64,000 nucleotides of DNA from Marasmitruncus massiliensis. GTDB lineage: Bacteria; Bacillota; Clostridia; Oscillospirales; Ruminococcaceae. Location: NCBI RefSeq assembly GCF_900186535.1, contig NZ_FYDE01000005.1, positions 968,895 to 1,032,894 of the forward strand, written 5' to 3'. Every line of letters starts with the position of its first letter. Positions within the stretch are counted from its first letter, which is position 1. Of this stretch, positions 37,513 through 46,192 are shown piece after piece. The notes below the pieces were generated by a model. The model was not told the origin of the DNA, did no database searches, and worked only from the letters and a program-made list of their open reading frames with translations. A program made the translations under genes and the position numbers.

Positions 37513-38583
37513 ATGAAAAAAGTTTTGTCAATGTTGCTTTGTGCCGCAATGACGGCGACACTCTTTACTGCGTGCGGTTCTTCGGGTGCCGCATCCAGTT
37601 CCGCACCGGCTTCTTCCGGGGCGCCTGCCGCATCGGAGGCGGCGTCTCCCGCGGCTTCCGAGCCCGTCAACCTGGTTTTCTCCATCACGGCAGTTCCGGG
37701 CGACGCGCATGCCGACGCACAGAAGATTTTTAAAGAAACTGTGGAGAAGGCATCCAACGGCAATATTACGGTGGAATGCTATGATTCCGGCTCCCTGTTC
37801 AATCAGGATACGGAAACAGCGGCAGTGATTGCGGGCGATTGCGACCTCATCTATTCCAGCGCATCATGGCTGACCACAAATTCACCGTGGGTTTCGATGT
37901 TTACCGCAGGCTATATGTTTAAGAGCTATGACCATATGACGAAAGTCCTGAACGGTGATATCGGAAAAGAAGCATTCAAAAAAATCGGCGACGAACAGGG
38001 GATCCTGCCGCTGGGCGCATTTTATCTGGGCACCCGCCAGGTCAGTCTTTCCGCAGATAAGGAAATCAAAACGCCTGCCGATCTGAACGGCGTGAACCTG
38101 AGAATGCCGAACTCCGACGCGTGGGTATTCCTTGGCAAGGCAATGGGCGCCAACCCGACCCCGATTGCGTTTAACGACCTGTATCTGGCGCTTCAGACCG
38201 GTACCGTGGATGGCCAGGACAACCCGCTGCCGACCGTGGAATCCGCAAAATTCTATGAAGTACAGAAATCCATCACCCTGACAAACCATCTGGTCGACAG
38301 CGTTTGGCCGACCATCAACAAAGCGAAATGGGATTCTCTGACTGATGAGCAGAAGGGCTGGGTCATGGAAGGCGTGGAAGCCGCCCGTAAGTACTGCGAC
38401 GAAACCAATGTTGCTAAAGAAGAAAAACTGGTTGAGTTCTTTAAGGAAAAAGGCCTGAAAATTTACAATGCGGATATTGACGCATTCTCCAAGCAGGTTC
38501 TTGACAAATATCTTGAAAACAAAGAAATGACGGATTCCTGGGATATGGACCTGTTCCAGAAAATTCAGGATATGGCGAAGTAA
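37513..38583 (+). CDS. TRAP transporter substrate-binding lipoprotein (DctP family)
   Basis: Captures a carboxylate substrate. The lipobox LFTACG (Cys about 21) is followed by a Ser/Ala/Pro linker to about residue 55. The DctP fold then has GTRQVSLSADKEIKTPADLNG and NLRMPNSDAWV, whose Arg is the usual carboxylate clamp, and FNDLYLALQTGTVDGQDNPL. Length 356 residues. AGGAGG upstream of the ATG. The clamp says the ligand is an acid, which fits a sugar acid given the enzymes downstream. Confidence 0.92.
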   Translation: MKKVLSMLLCAAMTATLFTACGSSGAASSSAPASSGAPAASEAASPAASEPVNLVFSITAVPGDAHADAQKIFKETVEKASNGNITVECYDSGSLFNQDTETAAVIAGDCDLIYSSASWLTTNSPWVSMFTAGYMFKSYDHMTKVLNGDIGKEAFKKIGDEQGILPLGAFYLGTRQVSLSADKEIKTPADLNGVNLRMPNSDAWVFLGKAMGANPTPIAFNDLYLALQTGTVDGQDNPLPTVESAKFYEVQKSITLTNHLVDSVWPTINKAKWDSLTDEQKGWVMEGVEAARKYCDETNVAKEEKLVEFFKEKGLKIYNADIDAFSKQVLDKYLENKEMTDSWDMDLFQKIQDMAK

Positions 38584-38615
38584 TTTTATAAACAAACAGA
38601 ATCCGGTTAAAAAGC

Positions 38616-38653
38616 AGGGGACATACCGTGGAAGACCCGGCGGTATGTCCCCT
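38616..38653 (+). promoter_or_regulatory. Stem-loop after the TRAP binding-protein gene
   Basis: AGGGGACATACCG and CGGTATGTCCCCT form a perfect 13-bp stem, followed by only TT. As in the ABC operon it lies between the binding-protein gene and the membrane genes, and probably lowers expression of the latter. Confidence 0.65.
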
Positions 38654-38729
38654 TTGGATACGGGTACATCGTTCATCTGCCTTTAGGCGCATAACGGTGG
38701 AATGATTGAATGAAGGGGAAGGGAGCCAT

Positions 38730-39314
38730 TTGAAACAGACAGCCAAAAAAGCGATTTTTCTGGTTCGTGATATTTTAGAGCTTTATATTCCTGTTGTCGC
38801 ATTTGTCGGGCTCTTCAGTGTGTTTGTCCTTCAGGTGTTCTTTCGCTACATCCTGCGGAACCCCCAGTCATGGGCGACAGAAGTCACTGCGGCCTGTTTC
38901 CTGTGGACAGTGCTGCTCGGCGCATGCTATGCACAGCGCAAAAAGAGCCATGTGATGTTTACACTGGTTTATGATATGCTTTCTGTAAAATGGAAAGCGT
39001 TTACCGCTTTCTTGGGGAACCTGATTATTGCGGCGGCATTTGCAATCAGTGTGAAGCCGACCTGGGATTTTATTCTTTTTATGAAAGTACAGAAAACAAG
39101 CATCCTGAAAATCGGTATGCATCTGATTTATCTTCCGTACATTGTATTTCTGATTTTGATGCTGATTTATACAATTGCAGATCTTTATGCGGATTTTATG
39201 ACCTTTACCGGTCTTGGCGGCAAAAAATTTGAAGAAAAACTGATAGAAGAAAGTATCCCTGATTATCAGAAAGCAATTGACGATGCAATCAAGGGAGAGG
39301 AGGGGATCGAATGA
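38730..39314 (+). CDS. TRAP transporter small permease (DctQ family)
   Basis: Small membrane subunit with four helices, about 194 residues. It contains FFRYILRNPQSWATEVTAACFLWTVLLGA (split here as FRYILRNPQSWATE), the conserved DctQ region. Start chosen at the TTG at 38730, six to seven bases after AAGGGAG; a TTG at 38706 is an alternative. It overlaps the large permease gene by 4 bases. Confidence 0.88.
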   Translation: MKQTAKKAIFLVRDILELYIPVVAFVGLFSVFVLQVFFRYILRNPQSWATEVTAACFLWTVLLGACYAQRKKSHVMFTLVYDMLSVKWKAFTAFLGNLIIAAAFAISVKPTWDFILFMKVQKTSILKIGMHLIYLPYIVFLILMLIYTIADLYADFMTFTGLGGKKFEEKLIEESIPDYQKAIDDAIKGEEGIE

Positions 39315-40606
39315 ATATCGCATTGATTACATTTTTGATTATATTCGTCCTGATCTTTGTTCTTCGCATGCCGATTCCGACGGGCATGATGGCAGCCTGT
39401 ATCTTTTATTTTGTACTTAGCGGAACCAATGTGAAGATGGTGGCCCAGCAGACCATGGGCATGTTGTTTTCCAATTATACCATTATCGCGGTCCCGCTGT
39501 TTATTTTTGCGGCAAACGTCATGAATTCCGGTAAAGTCACGGAAATGATTTTTGGGTTCTCTCAGGGAATTGTCGGGCGGTTCCGCGGGGGGCTTGGTCA
39601 CGTGAATGTTCTGGCATCCCTGATTTTTTCCGGCATGACCGGTTCGGCAATCGCCGACGCCTCCGGTCTGGGCAAAATGGAGATACAGGCAATGCGCGAC
39701 GAGGGCTATGATGACGGCTTTAGCTGCGCGATTACAGCGGCCTCTGCAACCATCGGCCCCATCTTTCCCCCAAGCATTCCAATGGTCATCTACGCCATGC
39801 TTTCCGGCGCATCGGTCGGCGCCCTGTTTATGGGCGGCATGGTTCCGGGCGTCCTGCTGGCAATTGCGCTGATGGTTTACATTGCGGTTATAGCACGCAA
39901 ACGCAACTATCCCCGCAGCGCCAAGCTGGTGCTGAGCGAATACCTGAAATATACGCTGCGGGCGATCCCGGCCATCCTGACGCCGGTGATCCTGCTGATT
40001 GGTATTTATACCGGCATTATGACACCGACTGAGGCGGGCGCGGTTGCCGGATTGTATGCTCTGCTGGTTGCTGTTTTAGCATATCGTGTGCTAAACTGGG
40101 ATGGATTCAAAAAGGTCCTGATTGATACCGTTCAGAGTACCGGAACAGTTTCGCTCATGGTGGGTGCCGCCACTTCTATTTCCTATATTGTCGCCAAAGA
40201 ACAGATTGCGGCGAAAGTTGGCGATTTGATTCTTTCCATGACCGACAACAAATATGTCTTTCTGCTGCTGGTCAATATTGCGTTCCTAATTTTGGGCATG
40301 TTTATTGATACATCCGTGATTCAGGTCGTCTTTATCCCGATTGTGCTGCCGCTGGTTTCTGCAATGGGGATTGACCTGGTGCACTTCGGCCTGGTTGTTG
40401 TGTTTAACATGATGATCGGCCTGTCAACGCCTCCGTTCGGAATGCTGCTGTTTATTACCAGCGGGGTTTCGGGAACACCGCTCAAAGATGTCATCAAGGA
40501 AATCTGGTGGCCGATTTTCGCGATGCTGGTTGTACTGATTGCCATCACTTATTTTCCGAACATCGTACTCTTCCTTCCTAAGATCTTCCTGCACTACGGT
40601 GTATGA
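39311..40606 (+). CDS. TRAP transporter large permease (DctM family)
   Basis: Main membrane subunit, 431 residues with about twelve helices. Family segments include GGLGHVNVLASLIFSGMTGS, ITAASATIGPIFPPSIPMV and TPTEAGAVAGLYALLV, and near the end GLSTPPFGMLLF. Together with the DctP and DctQ genes it forms a complete Na+-driven importer. Confidence 0.93.
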   Translation: MNIALITFLIIFVLIFVLRMPIPTGMMAACIFYFVLSGTNVKMVAQQTMGMLFSNYTIIAVPLFIFAANVMNSGKVTEMIFGFSQGIVGRFRGGLGHVNVLASLIFSGMTGSAIADASGLGKMEIQAMRDEGYDDGFSCAITAASATIGPIFPPSIPMVIYAMLSGASVGALFMGGMVPGVLLAIALMVYIAVIARKRNYPRSAKLVLSEYLKYTLRAIPAILTPVILLIGIYTGIMTPTEAGAVAGLYALLVAVLAYRVLNWDGFKKVLIDTVQSTGTVSLMVGAATSISYIVAKEQIAAKVGDLILSMTDNKYVFLLLVNIAFLILGMFIDTSVIQVVFIPIVLPLVSAMGIDLVHFGLVVVFNMMIGLSTPPFGMLLFITSGVSGTPLKDVIKEIWWPIFAMLVVLIAITYFPNIVLFLPKIFLHYGV

Positions 40607-40632
40607 TCAATTATTAACTTGAGGTGATTCAA

Positions 40633-41553
40633 ATGGCATTTTCTATCCACGGCGGCGTGTGGCCGACCATGATTACCCCGTTCACTGACGACAACAAGGT
40701 GGATTTTCAGGCAATCGAAAAAATCTGCAATTGGTATATTCAAAAAGGCTGCAACGGTATCTTTGCTGTCTGCCAGTCCAGCGAAATGTTTTACCTGACC
40801 AAACAGGAAAAGACGGACATTGCGAAAGCTGTTGTAGATGCGGTGGGCGGGCGTATTCAGGTGATTGCATCCGGACACACCGATTCGGACAAAAAGACAC
40901 AGTTTGAAGAGATTGAAGCCATGATGAAAACCGGTGTGGAAGCATATGTGCTCGTCAGCAACCGGCTTGATCAAAAGGGCGACGATGAAGAAGCATTTGT
41001 CAAAAATGCAAATGAAATTTTTGACAGGTTCCCCGAAGTCGACTTTGGCATTTATGAGTGCCCGATGCCGTTTAAGCGGCTGGTGCCCCTTGAGTTTCTT
41101 GCCGATGCCGCAAAATCCGGGCGGATGGTGTTCCTGAAGGATACCTGCTGCGATTACGAGCTGATCAGGGAACGGCTGAAGGTGGTTGAGAACAGCCCGC
41201 TGAAAATCTTCAACGCGAACGCGGCCTCTTTCTTTGACAGCGTTACTCATGGCGCCGCGGGCTATAACGGCATCATGGCAAACTATCACCCCGATTTGTA
41301 TAAATGGGCGGTTGACCATAAGGATACCGATTATGAAAAGGCGAGACTGCTTGCAGACTTCATCACCGAAGCGGCAATGATTGAAATGCGGCTGTACCCT
41401 GTCAGCGCGAAATACCATATGAATCTCGAAGGGATTCCGATGAGCCTGGTTACCAGAAGCGCCGACCCATCCCGGTTCGACAAAAACGCGAAAATGGAAG
41501 TTGACAGCCTCTTTGCGCTGGAAAACAAAATCCGCAGCCATCTTGGAATATAA
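40633..41553 (+). CDS. DHDPS/N-acetylneuraminate-lyase superfamily aldolase, divergent
   Basis: A (beta/alpha)8 lyase or dehydratase acting on pyruvate-type 2-oxo acids through a Schiff base. The Schiff-base Lys is K169 in VFLKDTCCD and the catalytic Tyr is Y141 in YECPMP. The usual GTTGE/GSTGE carboxylate loop is replaced by CQSSE (47-51), and YNVPGR-type text by YECPMP. It is therefore neither a standard DapA nor NanA. Length 306 residues from the ATG at 40633 (GAGGTGA upstream). Placed between the TRAP importer and a PfkB kinase; probable role in cleaving or dehydrating an imported sugar acid. Confidence 0.78.
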   Translation: MAFSIHGGVWPTMITPFTDDNKVDFQAIEKICNWYIQKGCNGIFAVCQSSEMFYLTKQEKTDIAKAVVDAVGGRIQVIASGHTDSDKKTQFEEIEAMMKTGVEAYVLVSNRLDQKGDDEEAFVKNANEIFDRFPEVDFGIYECPMPFKRLVPLEFLADAAKSGRMVFLKDTCCDYELIRERLKVVENSPLKIFNANAASFFDSVTHGAAGYNGIMANYHPDLYKWAVDHKDTDYEKARLLADFITEAAMIEMRLYPVSAKYHMNLEGIPMSLVTRSADPSRFDKNAKMEVDSLFALENKIRSHLGI

Positions 41554-41582
41554 GGCATAGAGTGGGAAAGGGGACATCCTGT

Positions 41583-42590
41583 ATGTTAAAGAAACCGAAA
41601 ATCTTAGTCGTCGGCAGTTTCGTAATGGATTTGATTGTATCCACTGAAAAATTTCCCGGGTCCGGGGAAACGGTTCTGGGTAAAAGCTTCCGTACCGCCC
41701 CCGGCGGGAAGGGTGCAAACCAGGCCGTGCAGGCCGCCCGCCTTGGCGCGGACGTTACCATGGTCGGGAAAGTGGGCGACGACGGCTTCGGCCGCGAACT
41801 GATTGCGTCCGCAAAGGCGGCGGGTATCCATACGGAGCATATATTGGTTGACCCGGACACCTCTTCCGCAGTCGGAAATATTTTGCTGGAGGTATCCGAA
41901 GGGCAAAAAAGCAAAAACCGGATTATTGTTGTGTCGGGCGCGAATATGAAGATCACACCGGAAGAGGTGGCTTTTCTCAAAGAAGAGATCGCATCTTACG
42001 ACATGGTGGTCCTCCAGCTGGAAATCTCGATGGAAATTAACGAGATTGTTGCCGGATATGCGTTTGAAAAAGGCGTGCCGGTCATGCTGAATTCCGCGCC
42101 TTCCGCGCCGCTGTCCGACGAGCTGCTTTCCCACCTCGCCTATATTTCACCCAACGAGCATGAGGCCGCCGACCTGACGGGCGTAACCATCCGCTCGGAT
42201 AAACAAAACGGCGTCAATATGGACGATGTGAAGTCCGCAGTGCGCGCGCTTCTTGACAAAGGCATAAAAAACGCTATCATTACACTTGGAAGCAATGGAG
42301 CGGTAGTGGCCAGCGCACAGGACTTTGCATATGCGTCCTGCGTGGATGTTGTGGAGGTCAAGGACCCGACTGCCGCCGGGGATTCGTTTGTTGCCGCGTT
42401 TGTAACCGGGCTTTGCGCCGGGCTTACGCATCAGCAGGCACTGGATTTTGCCAGCTATACAGCGACGATCACCGTTTCACGCATGGGCGCCCAGCCTTCC
42501 CTGCCGACTTTGAATGAGGTAATTGATTTGATGGAGCGGGAACAGTTCGGCGGGTTTGACCTTGCGATGCTGGCACCGCTCAGACAATAA
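41583..42590 (+). CDS. PfkB-family (ribokinase-like) sugar kinase
   Basis: Phosphorylates a sugar or sugar acid. The N-terminal motif APGGKGANQAVQAARLG and the C-terminal motif DPTAAGDSFVAAF with the catalytic Asp identify the ribokinase branch. The usual DTTGAGDTF is slightly changed (AAGDS). Length 335 residues from the ATG at 41583 after AAAGGGG. Substrate unknown; neighbours suggest an intermediate of a sugar-acid pathway. Confidence 0.85.
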   Translation: MLKKPKILVVGSFVMDLIVSTEKFPGSGETVLGKSFRTAPGGKGANQAVQAARLGADVTMVGKVGDDGFGRELIASAKAAGIHTEHILVDPDTSSAVGNILLEVSEGQKSKNRIIVVSGANMKITPEEVAFLKEEIASYDMVVLQLEISMEINEIVAGYAFEKGVPVMLNSAPSAPLSDELLSHLAYISPNEHEAADLTGVTIRSDKQNGVNMDDVKSAVRALLDKGIKNAIITLGSNGAVVASAQDFAYASCVDVVEVKDPTAAGDSFVAAFVTGLCAGLTHQQALDFASYTATITVSRMGAQPSLPTLNEVIDLMEREQFGGFDLAMLAPLRQ

Positions 42591-42602
42591 GGAGGCAGTC
42601 AC

Positions 42603-43214
42603 ATGGATCAGGAAAGCAGACAGGCACTTCATGTCTTTCTGGAAAAAGCGAAAACAGAATTTAACGCATTTGCCGATACAATCGGAAACGATGCTTATGA
42701 CGATGCGGTGCAGGTCATTCTGGACGCGCAGAAAAACAAAAACCGCGTGCATATCACGGGAATCGGGAAGCCAAGCCATGTGGCAAATTATATGGCTTCG
42801 CTGCTCTCTTCGACCGGTACGCCGACCTATTTCCTGCATGGAACGGAGGCGGTGCACGGCTCCTGCGGGCAGCTCGTTCCGGGCGATGTGGTGATCTGCA
42901 TTTCCAACAGCGGGGAAACCGCCGAATTAAAAGCGACCGCAACGGCAATCAAAAATAACGGCTGCAAAATCATCGGCGTTACCGGAAATCCGGAGAGCTG
43001 GCTTGCGAAAATTTCCGACGCTCATTTGTTTGCCGGCGTCAAAGAGGAAGGCGGACCGCTCAACCGCGCGCCCCGCGCCTCGATTCTGGCAGAAATTCTG
43101 GTACTTCAGGGCTTGAGCATTGTTCTGCAGTCTATTCGTGGATTATCGCCGCAGGAATACGTTACCTGGCATCCGGGCGGGTCGCTAGGTAAACTGCGCG
43201 ACAACGAAAAATAA
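42603..43214 (+). CDS. SIS-domain sugar-phosphate isomerase (KdsD/GutQ-like)
   Basis: Single SIS domain of 203 residues: HITGIGKPSHVANYMASLLS, the phosphate-binding ISNSGETAELKATA, and the C-terminal TWHPGGSLGKLR. The last is the hallmark of arabinose-5-phosphate isomerases (HPGGxLG). The CBS domains of full KdsD are absent. Good AGGAGG upstream. A role as aldose/ketose phosphate isomerase in the pathway is likely; it has no KDO genes nearby. Confidence 0.82.
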   Translation: MDQESRQALHVFLEKAKTEFNAFADTIGNDAYDDAVQVILDAQKNKNRVHITGIGKPSHVANYMASLLSSTGTPTYFLHGTEAVHGSCGQLVPGDVVICISNSGETAELKATATAIKNNGCKIIGVTGNPESWLAKISDAHLFAGVKEEGGPLNRAPRASILAEILVLQGLSIVLQSIRGLSPQEYVTWHPGGSLGKLRDNEK

Positions 43215-43228
43215 GGGAGGAACCAGCC

Positions 43229-43636
43229 ATGTTGAAGACATCCTGCATCAATCCGGAAATCATGAAAACGCTGTCCCTCTGCGGACACGGGGACAAAATC
43301 CTGATTGCCGACGGAAACTATCCGCTTGACAGCAAGACGGGGGATTCCAAGAAGGTCTACCTGGGTGTAGCGTCGGGGATTCCAACCGTTACGCAGGTTC
43401 TGGAAGCGCTTTTGGGCGGTATTAACGTGGAAAAAGCGGAAGTGATGGAACCCGGTGACGGAAGCCGTCCGGAGATTTTCAGTGAGTTCGAAAAGCTGCT
43501 GCCGGGTATGACGCTGGAAGGAATCGATCGGTTTGAATTCTATGATGCCTGCAGCGAACCCGCGGTTCGCCTCTCTATTTCCACAGGCGAAAAACGCATT
43601 TTTGCGAATATTCTGCTGACGATCGGGGTCGCATAA
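43229..43636 (+). CDS. RbsD/FucU-family sugar mutarotase
   Basis: Speeds interconversion of sugar anomers, so that the form taken up matches the form used by the enzyme. It carries the family's N-terminal SLCGHGDKILIADGNYPLDS with catalytic His and Asp, and ends in IFANILLTIGV. Length 135 residues. It is the last gene of the TRAP/aldolase operon. Presence of a mutarotase implies the substrate has a reducing (cyclic) form, for example a uronate. Confidence 0.85.
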   Translation: MLKTSCINPEIMKTLSLCGHGDKILIADGNYPLDSKTGDSKKVYLGVASGIPTVTQVLEALLGGINVEKAEVMEPGDGSRPEIFSEFEKLLPGMTLEGIDRFEFYDACSEPAVRLSISTGEKRIFANILLTIGVA

Positions 43637-43657
43637 TTTTGACAGGATGAAAAGACA

Positions 43658-43688
43658 AGCCCTTCCGGTTCGCCGAATCGGTGGGGCT
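43658..43688 (+). terminator. Imperfect hairpin after the mutarotase gene
   Basis: AGCCC-TTCCGGTT and AATCGGTG-GGGCT pair with mismatches; no T run. A weak candidate for the end of the operon. Confidence 0.4.
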
Positions 43689-43765
43689 CGTTCGTGATTT
43701 GGTTACAGACAGCACCGCTTTCTTTCTATATACTTTCAGTATAAAAAGAAGGTGGTGTTGTCTGT

Positions 43766-43972
43766 TTGTCTGTCAAAACAAGAAAACGTGCGGTTGTTGC
43801 ACAGGAGGAATGCGTTGCATGCGGCTGCTGTGTGCCTGTATGCCCGAAAGGTGCAATCCATATTGAAAAAGGAATGCACGCCCAAATAGAGCAGACCCTG
43901 TGTGTGGGATGCGGAAAATGTAAAGCAGTCTGTCCGGCTTCAGTCATTCAAATGGCGGAGGGAAACGGCTGA
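43766..43972 (+). CDS. 2[4Fe-4S] ferredoxin-type protein
   Basis: Small electron carrier of 68 residues with two cluster motifs, CVACGCCVPVCP and CVGCGKCKAVCP. The first has one extra Cys (CGCC). Start TTG at 43766 with GGTGGTG upstream. Its stop overlaps the start of the membrane Fe-S protein, so the two are made together. Confidence 0.85.
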   Translation: MSVKTRKRAVVAQEECVACGCCVPVCPKGAIHIEKGMHAQIEQTLCVGCGKCKAVCPASVIQMAEGNG

Positions 43973-44577
43973 TGAAGAAGAAACACTGGTACCAATTTCT
44001 TTGGATTGCCTCGGCGGTTTATCTCCTGCTTGGGTTTGTGAATATCCTGTTTGCATGGTTGGGGATGCTTTGCTTTCTCATTCCGGTGCTGATTGCGGTA
44101 TTGAAAGGCGATAAAGCCTATTGCAACCACTATTGCGGCAGAGGACAGCTGTTTGAACTTCTGGGAAATCGGCACGGCCTGTCACGTAAAAAAGAAATCC
44201 CGTCTTTTCTGCGCAGCAGATGGTTCCGCTACGGCTTTTTGATTTTCTTCTTTATCATGTTTTTCAATATGCTGTTCTCAACCTATATGGTCTTTGCCGG
44301 TGCGGCCGGCTTAAAACAGGTCGTTACGCTTATCTGGACGATCCGGCTTCCCTGGAACTGGGCTTATTCCGCGCAGGGAATCGCGCCGTGGGCGGCGCAG
44401 TTCGCTTTCGGATTTTACAGCGTGATGCTGACTTCCACGGTGCTGGGATTTGCGACCATGCTGTTGTATAAACCGCGCAGCTGGTGCGTTTACTGCCCGA
44501 TGGGTACCGCGACACAGCTGATTTGCAAGGCGAAAAACCATGGGAAGCGCACAGGCAAAATAAAGGGTGGTTCATAA
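43972..44577 (+). CDS. Membrane protein with NapH-like Fe-S binding motifs
   Basis: 201 residues with about four to five helices. Cys motifs are CNHYCGRGQLFELLG after helix 2 and SWCVYCPMGTATQLIC near the C-terminus, as in the polyferredoxin domain (Fer4_5) of NapH/CcoG-like proteins. With the ferredoxin it may form a small membrane electron-transfer unit. What it donates to is unknown; thioredoxin and thioredoxin reductase genes follow. Confidence 0.8.
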   Translation: MKKKHWYQFLWIASAVYLLLGFVNILFAWLGMLCFLIPVLIAVLKGDKAYCNHYCGRGQLFELLGNRHGLSRKKEIPSFLRSRWFRYGFLIFFFIMFFNMLFSTYMVFAGAAGLKQVVTLIWTIRLPWNWAYSAQGIAPWAAQFAFGFYSVMLTSTVLGFATMLLYKPRSWCVYCPMGTATQLICKAKNHGKRTGKIKGGS

Positions 44578-44698
44578 AATGGATATTACAAAGCCGTTTT
44601 GTGATTTGCTCACAGAAAAAGAAGTTCAAATGGGTATAATAGAAGCATAACAAGCCACATAACCATTTTGTAATATGAAGATTAAAGGAGACGATCTT

Positions 44699-45010
44699 AT
44701 GTCAGTTGTAACAGTAACAAAAGACAATTTTGAGCAGGAAGTCATGAAATCTCAAAAGCCCGTGCTGATCGATTTTTGGGCATCCTGGTGCGGGCCATGC
44801 AAAATGCTTTCCCCGCTGGTGGACGAGGTCGCCGAGGAAGCGCTTTATGCGAAAATCTGCAAGATAAACGTCGATGAACAGCCGGAATTGGCGGGCGTGT
44901 TTCGAGTTATGAGCATCCCGACGCTTGCCGTTTTGAAAGACGGGAAGGTTATCAGTACATCGGTCGGCGTCCAGTCAAAAGCAAAAATCCTCAAAATGAT
45001 TGAAGAATAA
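44699..45010 (+). CDS. trxA: Thioredoxin
   Basis: Thiol-disulfide carrier of 103 residues with the active site WASWCGPCKM and the cis-Pro region VMSIPTLAVLKDG. Start ATG at 44699 after AAAGGAG. A TATAAT with TGGG before it (44635-44640) may be its promoter. A strong terminator separates it from the reductase gene. Confidence 0.95.
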   Translation: MSVVTVTKDNFEQEVMKSQKPVLIDFWASWCGPCKMLSPLVDEVAEEALYAKICKINVDEQPELAGVFRVMSIPTLAVLKDGKVISTSVGVQSKAKILKMIEE

Positions 45011-45014
45011 CAGC

Positions 45015-45052
45015 CAGCAAATACGGCGGCACGGTGGCCGCCGTATTTGCTG
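45015..45052. terminator. Terminator after thioredoxin
   Basis: Perfect 16-bp stem CAGCAAATACGGCGGC / GCCGCCGTATTTGCTG with a 6-base loop, but without a T run; it may work as attenuator. Confidence 0.65.
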
Positions 45053-45232
45053 TACCGGTATCTGAAAAACGGGCAAAACAGGAAAAACCGTGACTTTTTT
45101 TGTAAAATATGGTAAGCTATCCTAAAATAAACGAATACAACAGGAGAATTCTCCGAAGAATGATAGAAAAAGCCGGTCAATTACGCAGCGGGACCCGCAG
45201 GGACGGCTTAAAGCAAAAAGGGAGGCTGGAAC

Positions 45233-46138
45233 ATGTACGATATTATCATTATAGGCGCGGGAACAGCGGGGCTTTCCGCCGCGATCTATGGTGTTCGTGC
45301 CGGCAAAAAAGTTCTTGTATTGGAAAGTGCTTCTTATGGGGGGCAGATCGTTACCTCACCGGAGGTGGAAAACTATCCCGGGATCAAAAAGATTTCCGGA
45401 TTTGAATTCGCCACAAATCTGTATGAGCAGGCGATGGAACTGGGCGCGGAAATTGAAATCGCCAGGGTAACGCAAATCAGGAAAGACGGCGTGCAGAAAA
45501 TTGTGGTGACGGAAGAAAAGGAATATGCCTGCCGGGCGGTGATTCTGGCTTCCGGAGCGAAAAACCGTCCTTTGGGCCTTGCAAAGGAGCAGGAACTGAT
45601 CGGCAAGGGGATCTCTTACTGCGCTACCTGTGACGGCGCATTCTATAAGGGCAAACCGGTTGCCGTAAACGGCGGCGGCAATACAGCTCTGGAGGACGCG
45701 GCCTTTTTGACCGGCTACTGCGAAAAGGTCTATCTCATCCATCGCCGCGATTCATTCCGCGGAGAGCATAAGCAGGTGGAAGCGCTCCGGCAGAAAGCGA
45801 ATCTGGAGTTTGTCCTTGACACGAATATCGTGAAACTGATCGCGGATGAGAGGCTGAAAGCCATAGAGGTTCAGAATACGAAAACGAAGGAAACCCGTGT
45901 GATTGAGGTCAGCGGTTTGTTTGTCGCAATCGGGCAGATGCCGGAAAACAGCGCGTTTTCGCCGCCTGTACAGTTGGACCAGGCGGGCTATATTATTGCC
46001 GGCGAGGATTGTAAAACCAATGTGGATGGCATTTTCGCCGCGGGGGACTGCCGCACCAAGACGGTTCGGCAGCTTGCGACCGCGGCGGCCGACGGCGCGG
46101 TTGCCGCGCTGGCGGCATGTGAATATATCAGAGCCTGA
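45233..46138 (+). CDS. trxB: Thioredoxin reductase
   Basis: FAD- and NAD(P)H-dependent enzyme that keeps thioredoxin reduced. The 301 residues show the FAD motif IIGAGTAGLSAAIYGVRAG, the redox pair CATCDGAFYKG, an NAD(P)H motif AVNGGGNTALEDA and the second FAD motif GIFAAGDCRTKTVRQLATAA. The NAD(P)H motif GGGNTA followed by HRRDSFRGE fits NADPH use. Start ATG at 45233 after GGGAGG. Confidence 0.95.
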   Translation: MYDIIIIGAGTAGLSAAIYGVRAGKKVLVLESASYGGQIVTSPEVENYPGIKKISGFEFATNLYEQAMELGAEIEIARVTQIRKDGVQKIVVTEEKEYACRAVILASGAKNRPLGLAKEQELIGKGISYCATCDGAFYKGKPVAVNGGGNTALEDAAFLTGYCEKVYLIHRRDSFRGEHKQVEALRQKANLEFVLDTNIVKLIADERLKAIEVQNTKTKETRVIEVSGLFVAIGQMPENSAFSPPVQLDQAGYIIAGEDCKTNVDGIFAAGDCRTKTVRQLATAAADGAVAALAACEYIRA

Positions 46139-46147
46139 GAACCAGTT

Positions 46148-46183
46148 AAAACGCCCTGTCCGTTTCTGCGGACAGGGCGTTTT
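46148..46183. terminator. Bidirectional terminator after trxB
   Basis: AAAACGCCCTGTCCG and CGGACAGGGCGTTTT, perfect 15-bp stem. It serves trxB and the convergent DUF2325 gene. Confidence 0.88.
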
Positions 46184-46192
46184 GGTATTCTG

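Noticed and set aside
40633-43636. Sialic acid catabolism (TRAP importer plus NanA-like lyase plus kinase).
   Set aside because: The lyase lacks the NanA loop, there is no NanE epimerase or deacetylase/deaminase pair, and the SIS and FucU-type genes do not belong to that route.
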